This document shows positions 33,593-42,259 of a stretch of DNA of 64,000 bases, piece after piece. The notes below the pieces were generated by a model. That model had not been told where the DNA came from and did no database searches. It saw only the letters and a list, made by a program, of their open reading frames with translations. Origin of the DNA: Alphaproteobacteria bacterium (GTDB lineage: Bacteria; Pseudomonadota; Alphaproteobacteria; Acetobacterales; Acetobacteraceae); assembly GCA_026400815.1 (NCBI GenBank), contig JAPLOI010000019.1, forward strand, positions 113,463-177,462, given 5' to 3'. A program made the position numbers and the translations under genes. Numbering within the stretch: the first letter of the stretch is position 1; each line of letters begins with the position of its first letter.

Positions 33593-34366
33593 TCAGCTGC
33601 CCTTGAACACGGGCTTGCGCTTTTCCAGCATGGCGGTGCGGGCTTCCACCGCATCCTCCGTGTGGGCAAGCTGCATGGTGAAGTTCTGCTCCATGCGGTA
33701 GCCGTCGCGCTGGGGCATCAGCTCGCACATGTTCAGGCTGTTCTTGGCATATTTGATGCCGAGCGGGCTCTTGCCGGCGATCTCTTCGGCCAGCTTCATC
33801 GCTTTGGGCACCAGGGTCTCCAGCGTGGTGACCTCCTCGATGATGTTCATGCGGTAGAGATCCGCGGCCGTCAGGCGCATGCCGGTGTACATGATGCGGC
33901 GGGCGGTGGATTTGTTGAACATGCGCTGCACCATCGCGGCACCGCCGGCCAGGCCGACATCGATCTCTGGCATGCCGAAGGTGGCGTTCTCGCTGGCGAA
34001 GAAGATGTCGCTTGCGGCCATCAGGCCGAGCCCGGCGCCCAGCGCCGCGCCATTCACCGCGCAGATGATCGGCTTGGCGCATTCGTGCAGCGCGTTGCCG
34101 GTTTCGCGGGTGACGCGGTTGTGTTCGTGGAAGGCACCGATCTTGGTCACATCCGGGCGGGCGCGGAGGTCGGCGCCGGCGCAAAACACCTTGCCGGCGC
34201 CGGTGAGGACGGCGACGCGGATGTCGTTGCGCTCCGAAATCTCGTCGAAGATGGCGATGATGCGGTCGCGCATGGCGCGATCCAGCGCGTTCACCGGGGG
34301 GCGGTTCAGGGTGACGAGCGCGATGTGCTTGTCTACCTCGAACTTGATGATATCGGAGTCGCTCAT
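33593..34366 (-). CDS. Enoyl-CoA hydratase/isomerase (crotonase) family protein
   Basis: A 257-aa crotonase-fold protein. The oxyanion-hole segments are GKVFCAGADLRA and VNGAALGAGLGLMAASD, and FGMPEIDVGLAGGAAMVQR follows. The second catalytic glutamate (FGMPE) is present, but the first, normally E in GGGxELA, is Gly here (GAGLGLMAAS). With only one Glu it may be an isomerase or another crotonase activity instead of a hydratase. Operon with the SDR gene downstream. AGGACC lies before the ATG at 34366. Confidence 0.9.
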   Translation of the reverse strand: MSDSDIIKFEVDKHIALVTLNRPPVNALDRAMRDRIIAIFDEISERNDIRVAVLTGAGKVFCAGADLRARPDVTKIGAFHEHNRVTRETGNALHECAKPIICAVNGAALGAGLGLMAASDIFFASENATFGMPEIDVGLAGGAAMVQRMFNKSTARRIMYTGMRLTAADLYRMNIIEEVTTLETLVPKAMKLAEEIAGKSPLGIKYAKNSLNMCELMPQRDGYRMEQNFTMQLAHTEDAVEARTAMLEKRKPVFKGS

Positions 34367-34424
34367 GGCCTTGGTCCTCTTGGTCGGGACCGGATGGTGG
34401 CAAGGCGTGGGGGTGTTGGCCAGA

Positions 34425-34576
34425 GCAAGGAAGGAAGTCTTCTTTTTCTGAAGAAAAAGAAGCAAAAAGACTTCATTCGTTTGCGGTTTCCGCCGCCTCG
34501 TCGGGAGAACGAGACGGCGGGGACGGCGAACGAACAAAAGTTTTTTGGTTCTTTTTTTCAAAAAAGAACCGCTTGC
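34425..34576. repeat. AT-rich composite element 8 (full form)
   Basis: Left hairpin CTTCTTTTTC/GAAAAAGAAG (34439-34462), GCAAAAAGACTTCATTCGTT, core dyad CCGCCGCCTCGT/ACGAGACGGCGG (about 34490-34520), AACAAAAGTTTTTT, right hairpin GGTTCTTTTTT/AAAAAAGAACC (34547-34570). On the right it meets the pirin gene stop as TAAGCAAGCGGTTC; on the left GCAAGGAAGG lies upstream of the crotonase gene. Confidence 0.92.
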
Positions 34577-35275
34577 TTACCCAAGCACATCCACCAGCAC
34601 CACCTCCGCGGTTTCATCCGCCGTGATGGTGAGGATGTCCTCGCCGGTGATGGTCGCCCCGTCGCGGGTATTCACCTTGGTGCCGTTGACGGTGACGCTG
34701 CCGGTGGAGGGCACCAGGTAGGCGACGCGGCCGGGGGGCAGGGCGTGGGTGACGGACTGGCCCTTTTCCAGCGTGGCGGCGAGCACGGCGGCGTCGGCGT
34801 TGAGCGGCAGGGCGGAGCCGTCCGCCACGTCGCGGCCATCGGCGAGGGCGACCAGGCCGCCGCCCTGGCGGGGGAACTGGCGGGTGCCCCAGCCGGGCTG
34901 GGCGCCGCGCTTGCCGGGGATGATCCAGATCTGGAACAGGCGGGTGGCGGTGGTTTCCTTGTTGTATTCGGCATGCACGATACCGGTGCCGGCATGCATC
35001 ACCTGCACGTCCCCGGCTTCGGTGCGGCCTTCATTGCCCAGCGAATCCTTGTGGGTGATGGCGCCTTCGCGAACGTAGGTGACGATCTCCATGTCCCGGT
35101 GGGGGTGGGGGTCGAAGCCGGTGCCGGCGGCGATCTCGTCGTCGTTCCACACGCGCAGGGCGCCGGCGCCCATGCGGGTGGGGTCGCGGTAGTCGCCGAA
35201 GCTGAAGTGGAAGCGGGCGTTCAGCCAGTCGTTGCGGAAGCGGCCGAGGTTGGCGAAGGGCTGGACCTGGATCAT
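34577..35275 (-). CDS. Pirin family protein (YhaK/YhhW-like bicupin)
   Basis: A 232-aa pirin. The metal-site motif is GFDPHPHRDMEIVTYVREG, with further His and Glu in HAGTGIVHAEYN, giving the usual three His and one Glu. FHFSFGDYRDPTRMG and LFQIWIIPGKRGAQPGW are family marks. Some members have quercetin dioxygenase activity; the role in most bacteria is unsettled. It lies 71 bp downstream of a MarR gene on the same strand and has a perfect dyad in its leader, which suggests repression by that MarR. Confidence 0.92.
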   Translation of the reverse strand: MIQVQPFANLGRFRNDWLNARFHFSFGDYRDPTRMGAGALRVWNDDEIAAGTGFDPHPHRDMEIVTYVREGAITHKDSLGNEGRTEAGDVQVMHAGTGIVHAEYNKETTATRLFQIWIIPGKRGAQPGWGTRQFPRQGGGLVALADGRDVADGSALPLNADAAVLAATLEKGQSVTHALPPGRVAYLVPSTGSVTVNGTKVNTRDGATITGEDILTITADETAEVVLVDVLG

Positions 35276-35294
35276 CGGGCTCTCCTGTCGGTTG

Positions 35295-35312
35295 TTGTTC
35301 GATGTCGAACAA
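35295..35312. promoter_or_regulatory. Candidate MarR operator (TTGTTCGA-tg-TCGAACAA)
   Basis: A perfect 8-bp inverted repeat with a 2-base centre, 19 bp upstream of the pirin start and 34 bp after the MarR gene end. Its size and symmetry fit MarR-family sites. ATTCGACGA next to it repeats part of a half-site. The position would block the pirin promoter. Confidence 0.65.
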
Positions 35313-35346
35313 TTCGACGATGAAGTAGTGCGCCGAAGCGGCGGGT

Positions 35347-35796
35347 TCAAGCCCCCCGGTCGGCGGTGCCCAGCTTGCGCAGGAGATGGCCCAGGGTTTC
35401 CAGTTCCGCAAGGCTCAGGCCGCCCATGGCGTGGGCGATGTCGGCAGCGTGGCGGGGGAAGATATCCTCGATCAGGGCGCGGCCGGCCTGGGTGAGTTCC
35501 ACGCGCACCTGGCGGCGGTCTTGCTCGGCGCGAACGCGGGTGACGAGGCCGCGCTTTTCCAGCTTGTCCACCACGTCCGTCAGGTTGCCGGGGGAGGTGA
35601 GCAGCTTGCGGCCGAGTTCGCGGTGGGTGAGGGGGCCGAGATGCAGCACGGCCTCCAGCACGCCCAACTGGGTGAGCGTGAGCGCGCAGGCGGAAAGCGC
35701 CGGTTCTAGCCGGGCGACCACGCCGCGCTGGGCACGCATCAGCTTCACATAGGCGCGGACGGCGGCGACCGTGGCCGGGTCGTCCACGCCGAACAT
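35347..35796 (-). CDS. MarR-family transcriptional regulator
   Basis: A 149-aa winged-helix regulator. The DNA-binding part is LTLTQLGVLEAVLHLGPLTH then RELGRKLLTSPGNLTDVVDK, and the wing is RVRAEQDRRQVRVELTQAGR. Helices at both ends give the dimer interface. It lies 16 bp after a universal stress protein gene and just before the pirin gene, all on the minus strand. The palindrome at 35295 is its likely site. No conserved redox Cys pattern for an OhrR-type sensor: only Cys36-region ACALT is visible. Confidence 0.92.
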   Translation of the reverse strand: MFGVDDPATVAAVRAYVKLMRAQRGVVARLEPALSACALTLTQLGVLEAVLHLGPLTHRELGRKLLTSPGNLTDVVDKLEKRGLVTRVRAEQDRRQVRVELTQAGRALIEDIFPRHAADIAHAMGGLSLAELETLGHLLRKLGTADRGA

Positions 35797-35812
35797 CGGA
35801 AGGTGGGTCCGG

Positions 35813-36673
35813 CTAGCGGGTCATCATCACCGGCAGGTCGGCGTTTTCCAGCACGTGCCGGGTGACGCCGCCGAGGATGAGCTGGCGCAGGCGGGAGTGG
35901 GAGTAGGCGCCCATGCTCAGCAGGTCGCACTGGAAATCTTTCGCGGCGCGCAGCATGCCGGCGCCCACTTCGCGGTCGATCGGGCGGAACACCGCGGTAT
36001 CGGCGGTGATGCCGTGCAGGGCGAGGTAGCTCAGCAGGTCGGCCGCACCAGGGCCGCGGCGGTGGTATTCGTCGGCGGTGAGCACGCGCACCGCCTCGGC
36101 CTGCTGCATCCAGGGCAGGGCGGCCTGCACGGAGGCGGCGGATTCGGCGGTGCCGTTCCAGGCGATGCAAATGCGCGTGCCGATGCGGGCGGGGGCGACC
36201 AGCGGGGCGATCATCACCGGGCGGGCGCTGTCGAACAGCACGGCGTGCAGCGCATCGGAGGAGGAGACGTCCTCGCCGGCTTCGGGGTGCGGCACCACGG
36301 TAAGGTCGGCCAGGCGGGCCTGCTGGGCGACGAGGTCTTCCTCCCGGCCCACCACGGTGGCGAAGCTGGCGCTCATCTCGTTCAGGCGGGCCTCACCGAC
36401 GGGCACATGGTTTTCGGCCACGTAGCGGTCGAACATCGCACGCACCGCGCGGGCGCGTTCGTTGCTCTCCTTTTCCGTGGCGGACATCATTTCCTCGATC
36501 ATCGCGCCGGACAGGCCCTCGCCGGCCAGCGGCGCCACGTCGCGGCTGTCCACGCGCACATGGAGCGCGGTGACATGGGCGTTCCAGATGCGCGCGATGC
36601 GCACAGCGGTATCGAGTGCCGCCTCCCCGGCGGCAGTACCGGTCAGCGGCAGCAGCAGCTTGCGGATGGCCAT
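35813..36673 (-). CDS. Universal stress protein, tandem UspA domains
   Basis: A 286-aa protein with two Usp domains (about residues 3-150 and 155-286). The second domain keeps the ATP-binding signature MGAYSHSRLRQLILGGVTRH, while the first lacks an equivalent GxxGxxxxxxxxxGS, a common split in tandem Usps. It starts MAIRKLLLPLTGTAAGEAAL. Role by family: nucleotide-dependent stress response. Located between the kinase fusion gene and MarR on the same strand. Confidence 0.9.
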   Translation of the reverse strand: MAIRKLLLPLTGTAAGEAALDTAVRIARIWNAHVTALHVRVDSRDVAPLAGEGLSGAMIEEMMSATEKESNERARAVRAMFDRYVAENHVPVGEARLNEMSASFATVVGREEDLVAQQARLADLTVVPHPEAGEDVSSSDALHAVLFDSARPVMIAPLVAPARIGTRICIAWNGTAESAASVQAALPWMQQAEAVRVLTADEYHRRGPGAADLLSYLALHGITADTAVFRPIDREVGAGMLRAAKDFQCDLLSMGAYSHSRLRQLILGGVTRHVLENADLPVMMTR

Positions 36674-36700
36674 CGCACGGACTCCCTTCGTTAGCGCCCC

Positions 36701-38188
36701 CTATATGTGGGCTTTTGGGGAACGTATCGCAAGCGAGGCACGGATTGTGGCGGCGGCTTCGTTCGTGCGGGTGCCGTCGACGGCCAGCCAGGTGCCTGCG
36801 GAGGCGCCGGCGCGGGCGGTGCGGCGGAGGATGGCGAGGTCGGCATCGGAGGCATCGCCGGTGCGGGCGGCCACGCGGCGTTCCAGCTCAGGCAGGGGCA
36901 CATCGAGCCAGGCGCCGTGGAACGGCAGGCCGGCCAGGGCGGCTTCGAGCCGGGCGCGGTGGGCGGGGTCCATGTAGGTGGCGTCGGCAATCACGCAGTG
37001 CCCGCCTGCGACGATGCCGTGGGCAGCCTCCGCGATCTCGGCAAAGACGGCCTCGCTTGCCGCGGCGGTGTAGCCCTTGGGGCCCAGTTTCTGCTCGGGC
37101 GTGAGGCCGAAGCGGCGCTTGCGGATCTCGTCGCTGCGCAGGATCACCGCCCCTGGCGCGGCGCCGAGGCCGGGGGCGAGCGCACGCGCCACGGTGGATT
37201 TGCCGGAGCCGGGCAGGCCACCGATCGCCACCGCGCCGGCAAAGGCGGGGGAGAGGCTGGCCAGGGCGTGGTCGAGGTAGCGGCGCGACTCGGCGGGGTG
37301 GCCGCGTGCCGCTTCCACATGGGCGCGCACCATGGCGCGCATGGAGAGCCACAGCGGCAGCAGGGGCACCAGCGCCCAATCGCCGGTGCGGGCCAGGTAG
37401 CGGTTCATCACCCGGTTGGCGGCGGCGCGGTCCACGCGCAGGTCGAGGTCCATCAGCAGGAAGGCGAGGTCGTAGCCGATGTCGATCGTGGCCAGCGCCT
37501 CGTCGAACTCCAGCGCGTCGAACGCCACCGGGGCGCCGTGCCAGAGGCACATGTTGCCCAGATGCAGGTCGCCATGGCAGCGGCGCACGAAGCCGGTGGC
37601 GCCGCGAGCGCGGAGCGTTTCGGCGTGGCGATCGAGCTGCGCCTGCATGCCGGTGCGCCAGGCGGCGATGTCGGCGGGATCGAGCCCGGCCTGGCGGGCG
37701 GCGAGCGCGTTGCCGTCCGCCACCTGGCCGAGGGCTTCGTGCTGGTCGCGCGGGATCACAGGGTTGCCCGCGTGCAGTGCCACGACGGCATCGGCCATCG
37801 CATCCAGCAGCGGGGCATCGAGCGTGCCGCGGGCGGCGACCTCATCGAGGAAGTCGCCCGGCGGCACGCGGGCCATGCGGACCACCCAATCCACCACCTC
37901 GCCGCCCTCGCCGAGGGCATGGGTGCCATCGGGGCGGCGGGTAACGGGCACCACATCCCGATAGAGGCCGGGAGCGCTGGCGGCGTTCAGCTCCAGCTCG
38001 CGCCGGGCGGTGCGTTCGCGCTCGGGCAGGGTGGTGAAGTCCACGAAGGCCAGCTTCACCGCCTTACGCAGCTTCCACACCGTGCCGGCGCCGAGGAACA
38101 CGGCGGAGATGTGCGTCTCCACCGGCGCGGCGCCGGCGATGTGCCGCAGCATCGCGGCGGTTTCAGCCTGGTCTGGAGGAAGGGTCAC
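36701..38188 (-). CDS. Fusion of APH-like kinase domain and P-loop (AAA_33) kinase
   Basis: A 495-aa protein of two parts. Residues 1 to about 310 are an aminoglycoside-phosphotransferase-like fold with RRCHGDLHLGNMCLW (catalytic Asp in HGDLH, residues 205-212) and IDIGYDLAFLLMDLDL. Residues about 320-495 are a P-loop kinase with GGLPGSGKSTVARALA (Walker A, residues 324-332) and LRSDEIRKRRFG. Such fusions are known in proteobacteria as gluconate-kinase-like or AAA proteins with no firm substrate. It starts 22 bp after the pdxH stop on the same strand. Confidence 0.88.
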   Translation of the reverse strand: MTLPPDQAETAAMLRHIAGAAPVETHISAVFLGAGTVWKLRKAVKLAFVDFTTLPERERTARRELELNAASAPGLYRDVVPVTRRPDGTHALGEGGEVVDWVVRMARVPPGDFLDEVAARGTLDAPLLDAMADAVVALHAGNPVIPRDQHEALGQVADGNALAARQAGLDPADIAAWRTGMQAQLDRHAETLRARGATGFVRRCHGDLHLGNMCLWHGAPVAFDALEFDEALATIDIGYDLAFLLMDLDLRVDRAAANRVMNRYLARTGDWALVPLLPLWLSMRAMVRAHVEAARGHPAESRRYLDHALASLSPAFAGAVAIGGLPGSGKSTVARALAPGLGAAPGAVILRSDEIRKRRFGLTPEQKLGPKGYTAAASEAVFAEIAEAAHGIVAGGHCVIADATYMDPAHRARLEAALAGLPFHGAWLDVPLPELERRVAARTGDASDADLAILRRTARAGASAGTWLAVDGTRTNEAAATIRASLAIRSPKAHI

Positions 38189-38210
38189 GGCCGCTCCGCG
38201 GCCTGGGGGA

Positions 38211-38801
38211 TCAGGGGAACAGCTTCTGCACGGTCCAGCCGTCGCCCACGCGGGTGTACACGCTGCGGTCGTGCAGGCGGAACGGCATGTCCTGCCAGAA
38301 CTCGATCATCTTCGGGATCACCCGGAAGCCGGACCAGTATTCCGGGCGGGGAATGTCCTCACCGGGGTATTGCTTCTCCGCCTCGGCCAGCCGGGCTTCC
38401 AGCACCGAACGGTCCGCCAGCGGGCGGGACTGGTCCGACGCATGGGCGCCAAGGCGGGAGATGCGGGGGCGGGAGTTGTAGTAGGCATCGGCCTCTGCCG
38501 GGGTGGCGTCCACCACCGGGCCTTCGATGCGGATCTGGCGGCGGCGGCTTTTCCAATGAAACAGCAGGCAGGCCTGGCGGTTGGACAGCAGCTCGCCGCC
38601 CTTGCGGCTTTGCAGGTTGGTGTAGAAGACGAAGCCGCCCTCATCCCAGCCCTTCAGCAGCACAGTGCGCGCCGCGGGGCGGCCCTCGGGCGTGGCTGTG
38701 GCCAGGGTCATCGCGTTCGGGTCGTTGGGCTCGCTGGCCTCCGCCTCTGCCAACCAGGTGGCGAATTGGGCAAATGGGATACTCAGGGCGGCGTCGGACA
38801 T
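38211..38801 (-). CDS. pdxH: Pyridoxamine 5'-phosphate oxidase
   Basis: PdxH oxidises pyridoxine or pyridoxamine phosphate to PLP using FMN. The 196-aa product has [58 protein letters not shown] and the ending [20 protein letters not shown] (family ending usually RLAP, here LFP). The ATG at 38801 has AAGGAG ten bases upstream. It is divergent from fabI. Length is slightly below the 210-220 aa usual because the N-terminal arm is short. Confidence 0.96.
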   Translation of the reverse strand: MSDAALSIPFAQFATWLAEAEASEPNDPNAMTLATATPEGRPAARTVLLKGWDEGGFVFYTNLQSRKGGELLSNRQACLLFHWKSRRRQIRIEGPVVDATPAEADAYYNSRPRISRLGAHASDQSRPLADRSVLEARLAEAEKQYPGEDIPRPEYWSGFRVIPKMIEFWQDMPFRLHDRSVYTRVGDGWTVQKLFP

Positions 38802-38943
38802 CGCGTATGCTCCTTCGATCCGCAACAGATGACTCCGCCCCGCGCATTCGCCAAGGGCGCGTTGTGCACTCCCGGCACTTGCCCGCCGCATGCGCCCTGT
38901 GTCACCACAGGCCCGGAAACCCAGGCCGAAAGCAGGATTCCCC

Positions 38944-39789
38944 ATGCCAGAGACCGAAGCCGCCCCGCCGCCGCCGCCGAAGGGAACCCTTCTTGCGGGA
39001 AAGCGTGGGCTGATCATGGGCGTTGCCAACAACATGTCCCTCGCGTGGGGCATCTCGGCCGCCTGCGCCGCCCAGGGGGCGGAACTCGCCTTCACCTACC
39101 AGGGGGAGGCGCTGGGCAAGCGCGTGAAACCATTGGCGGAAAGCCTCGGCAGCGACATTGTGCTGCCCTGCGACGTGACCGACGACGCCAGCATGGATGC
39201 CGCCTTCGCCGCCGTGCAGGAACGCTGGGGCAAGCTGGATTTCCTGGTGCATGCCATCGGCTTTGCCGACAAGAACTTCCTGCGCGGCCGTTACGTGGAT
39301 ACGCCACGAAACGTGTTCCTGCAGGCGCTGGATATCTCCTGCTTCTCCTTCACCGCCGTGGCCAAGCGGGCGGCCGCGATCATGAACGATGGCGGTTCCA
39401 TGGTGACGCTGACCTACCTGGGGGCCGAGCGGGTCATTCCGCACTACAACGTGATGGGCGTGGCCAAGGCGGCGCTGGAGGCCAGCGTGCGCTACCTCGC
39501 CGCCGATCTCGGGCCGAACGGCATCCGGGTGAACGCCATCTCCGCCGGGCCGATCCGCACCCTGGCGGCAAGCGGGATCGGCGATTTCCGCTATATCCTG
39601 CGCTGGAACGAATACAACTCACCGCTGCGCCGCAACGTGACGATCGACGACGTGGGCGGGGCCGGGCTCTATCTGGTCAGCGACCTCTCCCGCGGGGTGA
39701 GCGGGGAGGTGCATCACGTGGATGCCGGGTACCATTCGGTGGGGATGAAGAACCCGGATGCGCCGGATATCTCGGTGGTGCATGAGTAA
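38944..39789 (+). CDS. fabI: Enoyl-[acyl-carrier-protein] reductase (NADH)
   Basis: FabI does the last reduction in each fatty-acid elongation cycle. The 281-aa product has a short Pro-rich N-terminus and then [20 protein letters not shown], the family's cofactor motif. The catalytic pair is in the YNVMGVAK segment (Tyr-x6-Lys), with [20 protein letters not shown] after it. [20 protein letters not shown] is standard FabI. The ATG at 38944 is preferred over 38890 because of fit. Its stop is followed by element 9, then aroC, so fabI-aroC order is kept. Confidence 0.97.
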   Translation: MPETEAAPPPPPKGTLLAGKRGLIMGVANNMSLAWGISAACAAQGAELAFTYQGEALGKRVKPLAESLGSDIVLPCDVTDDASMDAAFAAVQERWGKLDFLVHAIGFADKNFLRGRYVDTPRNVFLQALDISCFSFTAVAKRAAAIMNDGGSMVTLTYLGAERVIPHYNVMGVAKAALEASVRYLAADLGPNGIRVNAISAGPIRTLAASGIGDFRYILRWNEYNSPLRRNVTIDDVGGAGLYLVSDLSRGVSGEVHHVDAGYHSVGMKNPDAPDISVVHE

Positions 39790-39890
39790 GGGAAGAATGT
39801 TCTTTTTTGAAAAAAAGAACCAAAAAACTTTTGAAAGTTTTTTTGCTTCTTTTTTTTCAAAAAAAGAAGACTCTTTCTTGCTTGGATTTG
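39790..39890. repeat. AT-rich composite element 9 (compact, no core)
   Basis: Hairpin GTTCTTTTTT/AAAAAAAGAAC (39799-39820), AAAAAACTTTTGAAAGTTTT, then hairpin CTTCTTTTTT/AAAAAAAGAAG (39846-39869). The two hairpins are back to back with no GC-rich core. On the right, ACTCTTTCTTGCTTGG is the complement of the GCAAG boundary. Between fabI and aroC on the same strand. Confidence 0.9.
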
Positions 39891-39895
39891 CCTGA

Positions 39896-40996
39896 ATGTC
39901 CCACAACACCTTCGGCCATCTCTTCCGCGTCACCACCTGGGGCGAGAGCCATGGCCCCGCCATCGGCGGCGTGGTGGATGGCTGCCCGCCGGGCCTTGCG
40001 CTGACCGAGGAGGACATCCAGCCCTGGCTGGATCGTCGGCGCCCGGGCCAATCCAAGTTCACCACCCAGCGCCAGGAGCCGGACCAGGTTCGCATCCTCT
40101 CGGGCGTGTTCGAGGGCCGCACCACCGGCACGCCGATTGCGTTCATCATCGAGAACGTGGACCAGCGCTCGAAGGATTACGGTGAGATCGCCACGCGCTT
40201 CCGCCCGGGCCATGCCGACCTGACCTACGCGCTGAAATACGGCATCCGCGACTATCGCGGCGGCGGGCGCAGCAGCGCGCGCGAGACGGCGATGCGGGTG
40301 GCCGCCGGCGGCGTGGCGCGCCGCGTTCTGGAGGGCGTGACCGTGCGCGGCGCGCTGGTGCAGATGGGCCCGCACCGGATCGACCGCAGCCGGTGGGACT
40401 GGGCGCAGGTGAACGAGAACCCGTTCTTCTGCCCCGATCCGGTGGCGGCGGTGGAATGGGAGGCGTATCTTTCGGCCATCCGCAAATCGGGCTCCTCCTG
40501 CGGGGCGGTGATCGAGCTGGTGGCCGAGGGCGTGCCGCCCGGGCTGGGTGCGCCGATCTACGGCAAGCTGGATGCCGATATCGCCGGGGCGCTGATGAGC
40601 ATCAACGCCGTGAAGGGCGTGGAGATCGGCGACGGGTTCGAATCCGCCGCGCTGTCCGGCGAGGACAATGCCGACGAGATGACGATGGAAGACGGCCGGG
40701 TGCTGTTCGGCTCCAACCACGCCGGCGGCATCCTGGGCGGGATTTCCACCAGCCAGCCGGTGGTGGCGCGCTTCGCGGTGAAGCCCACCAGCTCCATCCT
40801 CGCCCCGCGCCGCAGCGTGGACATGCAGGGGCAGGAGGTGGAGGTGGTGACCAAGGGCCGCCACGACCCCTGCGTGGGCATCCGCGCGGTTCCGGTGGGG
40901 GAGGCGATGCTGGCCTGCGTGCTGGCCGACCACCTGCTGCGCCACCGCGCCCAGAACCCGGATGCGCCGACGGAGGCCCGGCTGCCGCGGAATTGA
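39896..40996 (+). CDS. aroC: Chorismate synthase
   Basis: AroC makes chorismate from EPSP, the last shared step of aromatic amino-acid synthesis, using reduced FMN. The 366-aa product has [77 protein letters not shown] and [20 protein letters not shown], all conserved in the family. The start ATG comes directly after element 9. The complete length and motifs leave no doubt. Confidence 0.98.
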   Translation: MSHNTFGHLFRVTTWGESHGPAIGGVVDGCPPGLALTEEDIQPWLDRRRPGQSKFTTQRQEPDQVRILSGVFEGRTTGTPIAFIIENVDQRSKDYGEIATRFRPGHADLTYALKYGIRDYRGGGRSSARETAMRVAAGGVARRVLEGVTVRGALVQMGPHRIDRSRWDWAQVNENPFFCPDPVAAVEWEAYLSAIRKSGSSCGAVIELVAEGVPPGLGAPIYGKLDADIAGALMSINAVKGVEIGDGFESAALSGEDNADEMTMEDGRVLFGSNHAGGILGGISTSQPVVARFAVKPTSSILAPRRSVDMQGQEVEVVTKGRHDPCVGIRAVPVGEAMLACVLADHLLRHRAQNPDAPTEARLPRN

Positions 40997-41011
40997 CCGC
41001 CCGACAAGCGC

Positions 41012-41584
41012 ATGACAGCATTACGTTCCACGCTATCCGAAGGGTGTGCATTGGGACGTTCCGCCGTTGCGGTGATGGCGCTTCTGTTGTCTCTCTGCGC
41101 TTGCGGCGGGGAGAATTGGCGCCCCTCAACCGGTGATATATCCGGCTCTTCCGCCCAGCGCGAACTCGCTCCTGGCGTGTGGCACTTGGCCCATCGCGGC
41201 GATCGTTGGCAAAGCCGAGAGACTGTGCAGACATTCTGGCTGTTTCGCGCAGCAGAACTGGCGCTTGCCCAGGGGCAAGACGGATTTGCCATTCTCAGCG
41301 AATCCGTATTGGCAAACACCGGCCAGCCGGCTCCAGATGCTCCGGTCATGGTCGCAGCCACAACCCTGATCCCGATCATGATCCCGCTCGGCGGCAGTTC
41401 GCCTCCAGCACAGATCGAAGTGGTGGGCGATATCCGCCTTGTGAAAGGGCCGGTCGCGGCTCGCCCACCTCATCTGTTCGATGCCCACCGCCTGCGCCAA
41501 GCCCTGGCGCCGCATGTCACGGGACCACGCTGTACAGGCGAGAATATCTGTCCGCACCGGCGAACCTACCTGTCGGAGCCGTGA
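41012..41584 (+). CDS. Putative lipoprotein (first of a tandem pair)
   Basis: A 190-aa protein. SAVAVMALLLSLCACGG (about residues 17-33) is a lipoprotein-type signal, though with LCAC in place of the usual L-A/S-G/A-C. The body APGVWHLAHRGDRWQSRETV, FWLFRAAELALAQGQDGFAI and VVGDIRLVKGPVAARP is repeated in the next gene, so they are paralogs. A TTG at about 41048 is an alternative start with a shorter leader. The base composition is less GC-rich than the flanks. Similar two-part 'CC0125/CC1285' lipoproteins occur in alphaproteobacteria; function unknown. Confidence 0.75.
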   Translation: MTALRSTLSEGCALGRSAVAVMALLLSLCACGGENWRPSTGDISGSSAQRELAPGVWHLAHRGDRWQSRETVQTFWLFRAAELALAQGQDGFAILSESVLANTGQPAPDAPVMVAATTLIPIMIPLGGSSPPAQIEVVGDIRLVKGPVAARPPHLFDAHRLRQALAPHVTGPRCTGENICPHRRTYLSEP

Positions 41585-41586
41585 TC

Positions 41587-42138
41587 ATGCACCCGCCCGC
41601 TCGTCCGGCTGCGAGGGCCATGGTTCTGTTCGGCTTGCTATGCAGTGTCCTTCTTGCCGGCTGCAGCCCGGTCTACGGCCCTGCCACCTCGGCCGGCAGC
41701 AACGGCTTCAGCGAGCGGCAAGTGGCACCCGATGTCTGGCGCGTTCGCTATCAGGCCGGCCCTGGCATTAACTGGAATTCGCTGCGGTCATACTGGCTTC
41801 AGCGCGCGGCCGAAGTGACCTTGGCGCAGGGATACGACGGGTTCGAACTGATCACCGACGTGGCACTCGGCAGCGCGACGCAGCCGACGGATGAAACGCC
41901 TTTCCAGCTGGCCAGCATCATGATCATCCCGGTCTTTATACCTGCCGGCGCCCCACCGACGAACTATGCCCTGCTTGAAGGCGACATTCGCCTGCTGCGT
42001 GCGCCTATTCGTCCGGTTCCCTTCAAGCTGCTCGATGCCCGTCGACTACAGGCCGCGCTGGCACCCTATTTGGCCAACCTCACTTGCAACGGTCGTAACG
42101 TCTGGCCACACGAGACAACCTATCTCAAGGCTCCATAG
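41587..42138 (+). CDS. Putative lipoprotein (second of a tandem pair)
   Basis: A 183-aa protein with a clean lipobox VLLAGCS after LFGLLCS. Segments match the upstream gene in order: VAPDVWRVRYQAGPGINWNS, YWLQRAAEVTLAQGYDGFEL, IMIIPVFIPAGAPPTNY, LEGDIRLLRAPIRP, and a C-terminal C-x-G-x-N-WPHETTYL part matching CTGENICPHRRTYL. It begins two bases after the first gene's stop. Likely outer-membrane lipoprotein. The C-terminal Cys is shared with the paralog. Confidence 0.78.
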   Translation: MHPPARPAARAMVLFGLLCSVLLAGCSPVYGPATSAGSNGFSERQVAPDVWRVRYQAGPGINWNSLRSYWLQRAAEVTLAQGYDGFELITDVALGSATQPTDETPFQLASIMIIPVFIPAGAPPTNYALLEGDIRLLRAPIRPVPFKLLDARRLQAALAPYLANLTCNGRNVWPHETTYLKAP

Positions 42139-42259
42139 GAGCCGGTCGTGGTTGCGGGCGAAGCTCGATGCCCGCCTGGACACGGACGATTGATCCAACC
42201 GCGCGTGCCGGTCGTTAAGGGGATGTAGCACCCGTTCGACCACCAGCGCCGAGGATCCG

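Noticed and set aside
35341..35360. tRNA T-loop-like string (GGGTTCAAGCCC)
   Set aside because: No acceptor, D or anticodon stems can be formed around it, and it lies in the MarR 3' region. No tRNA was found in the window.
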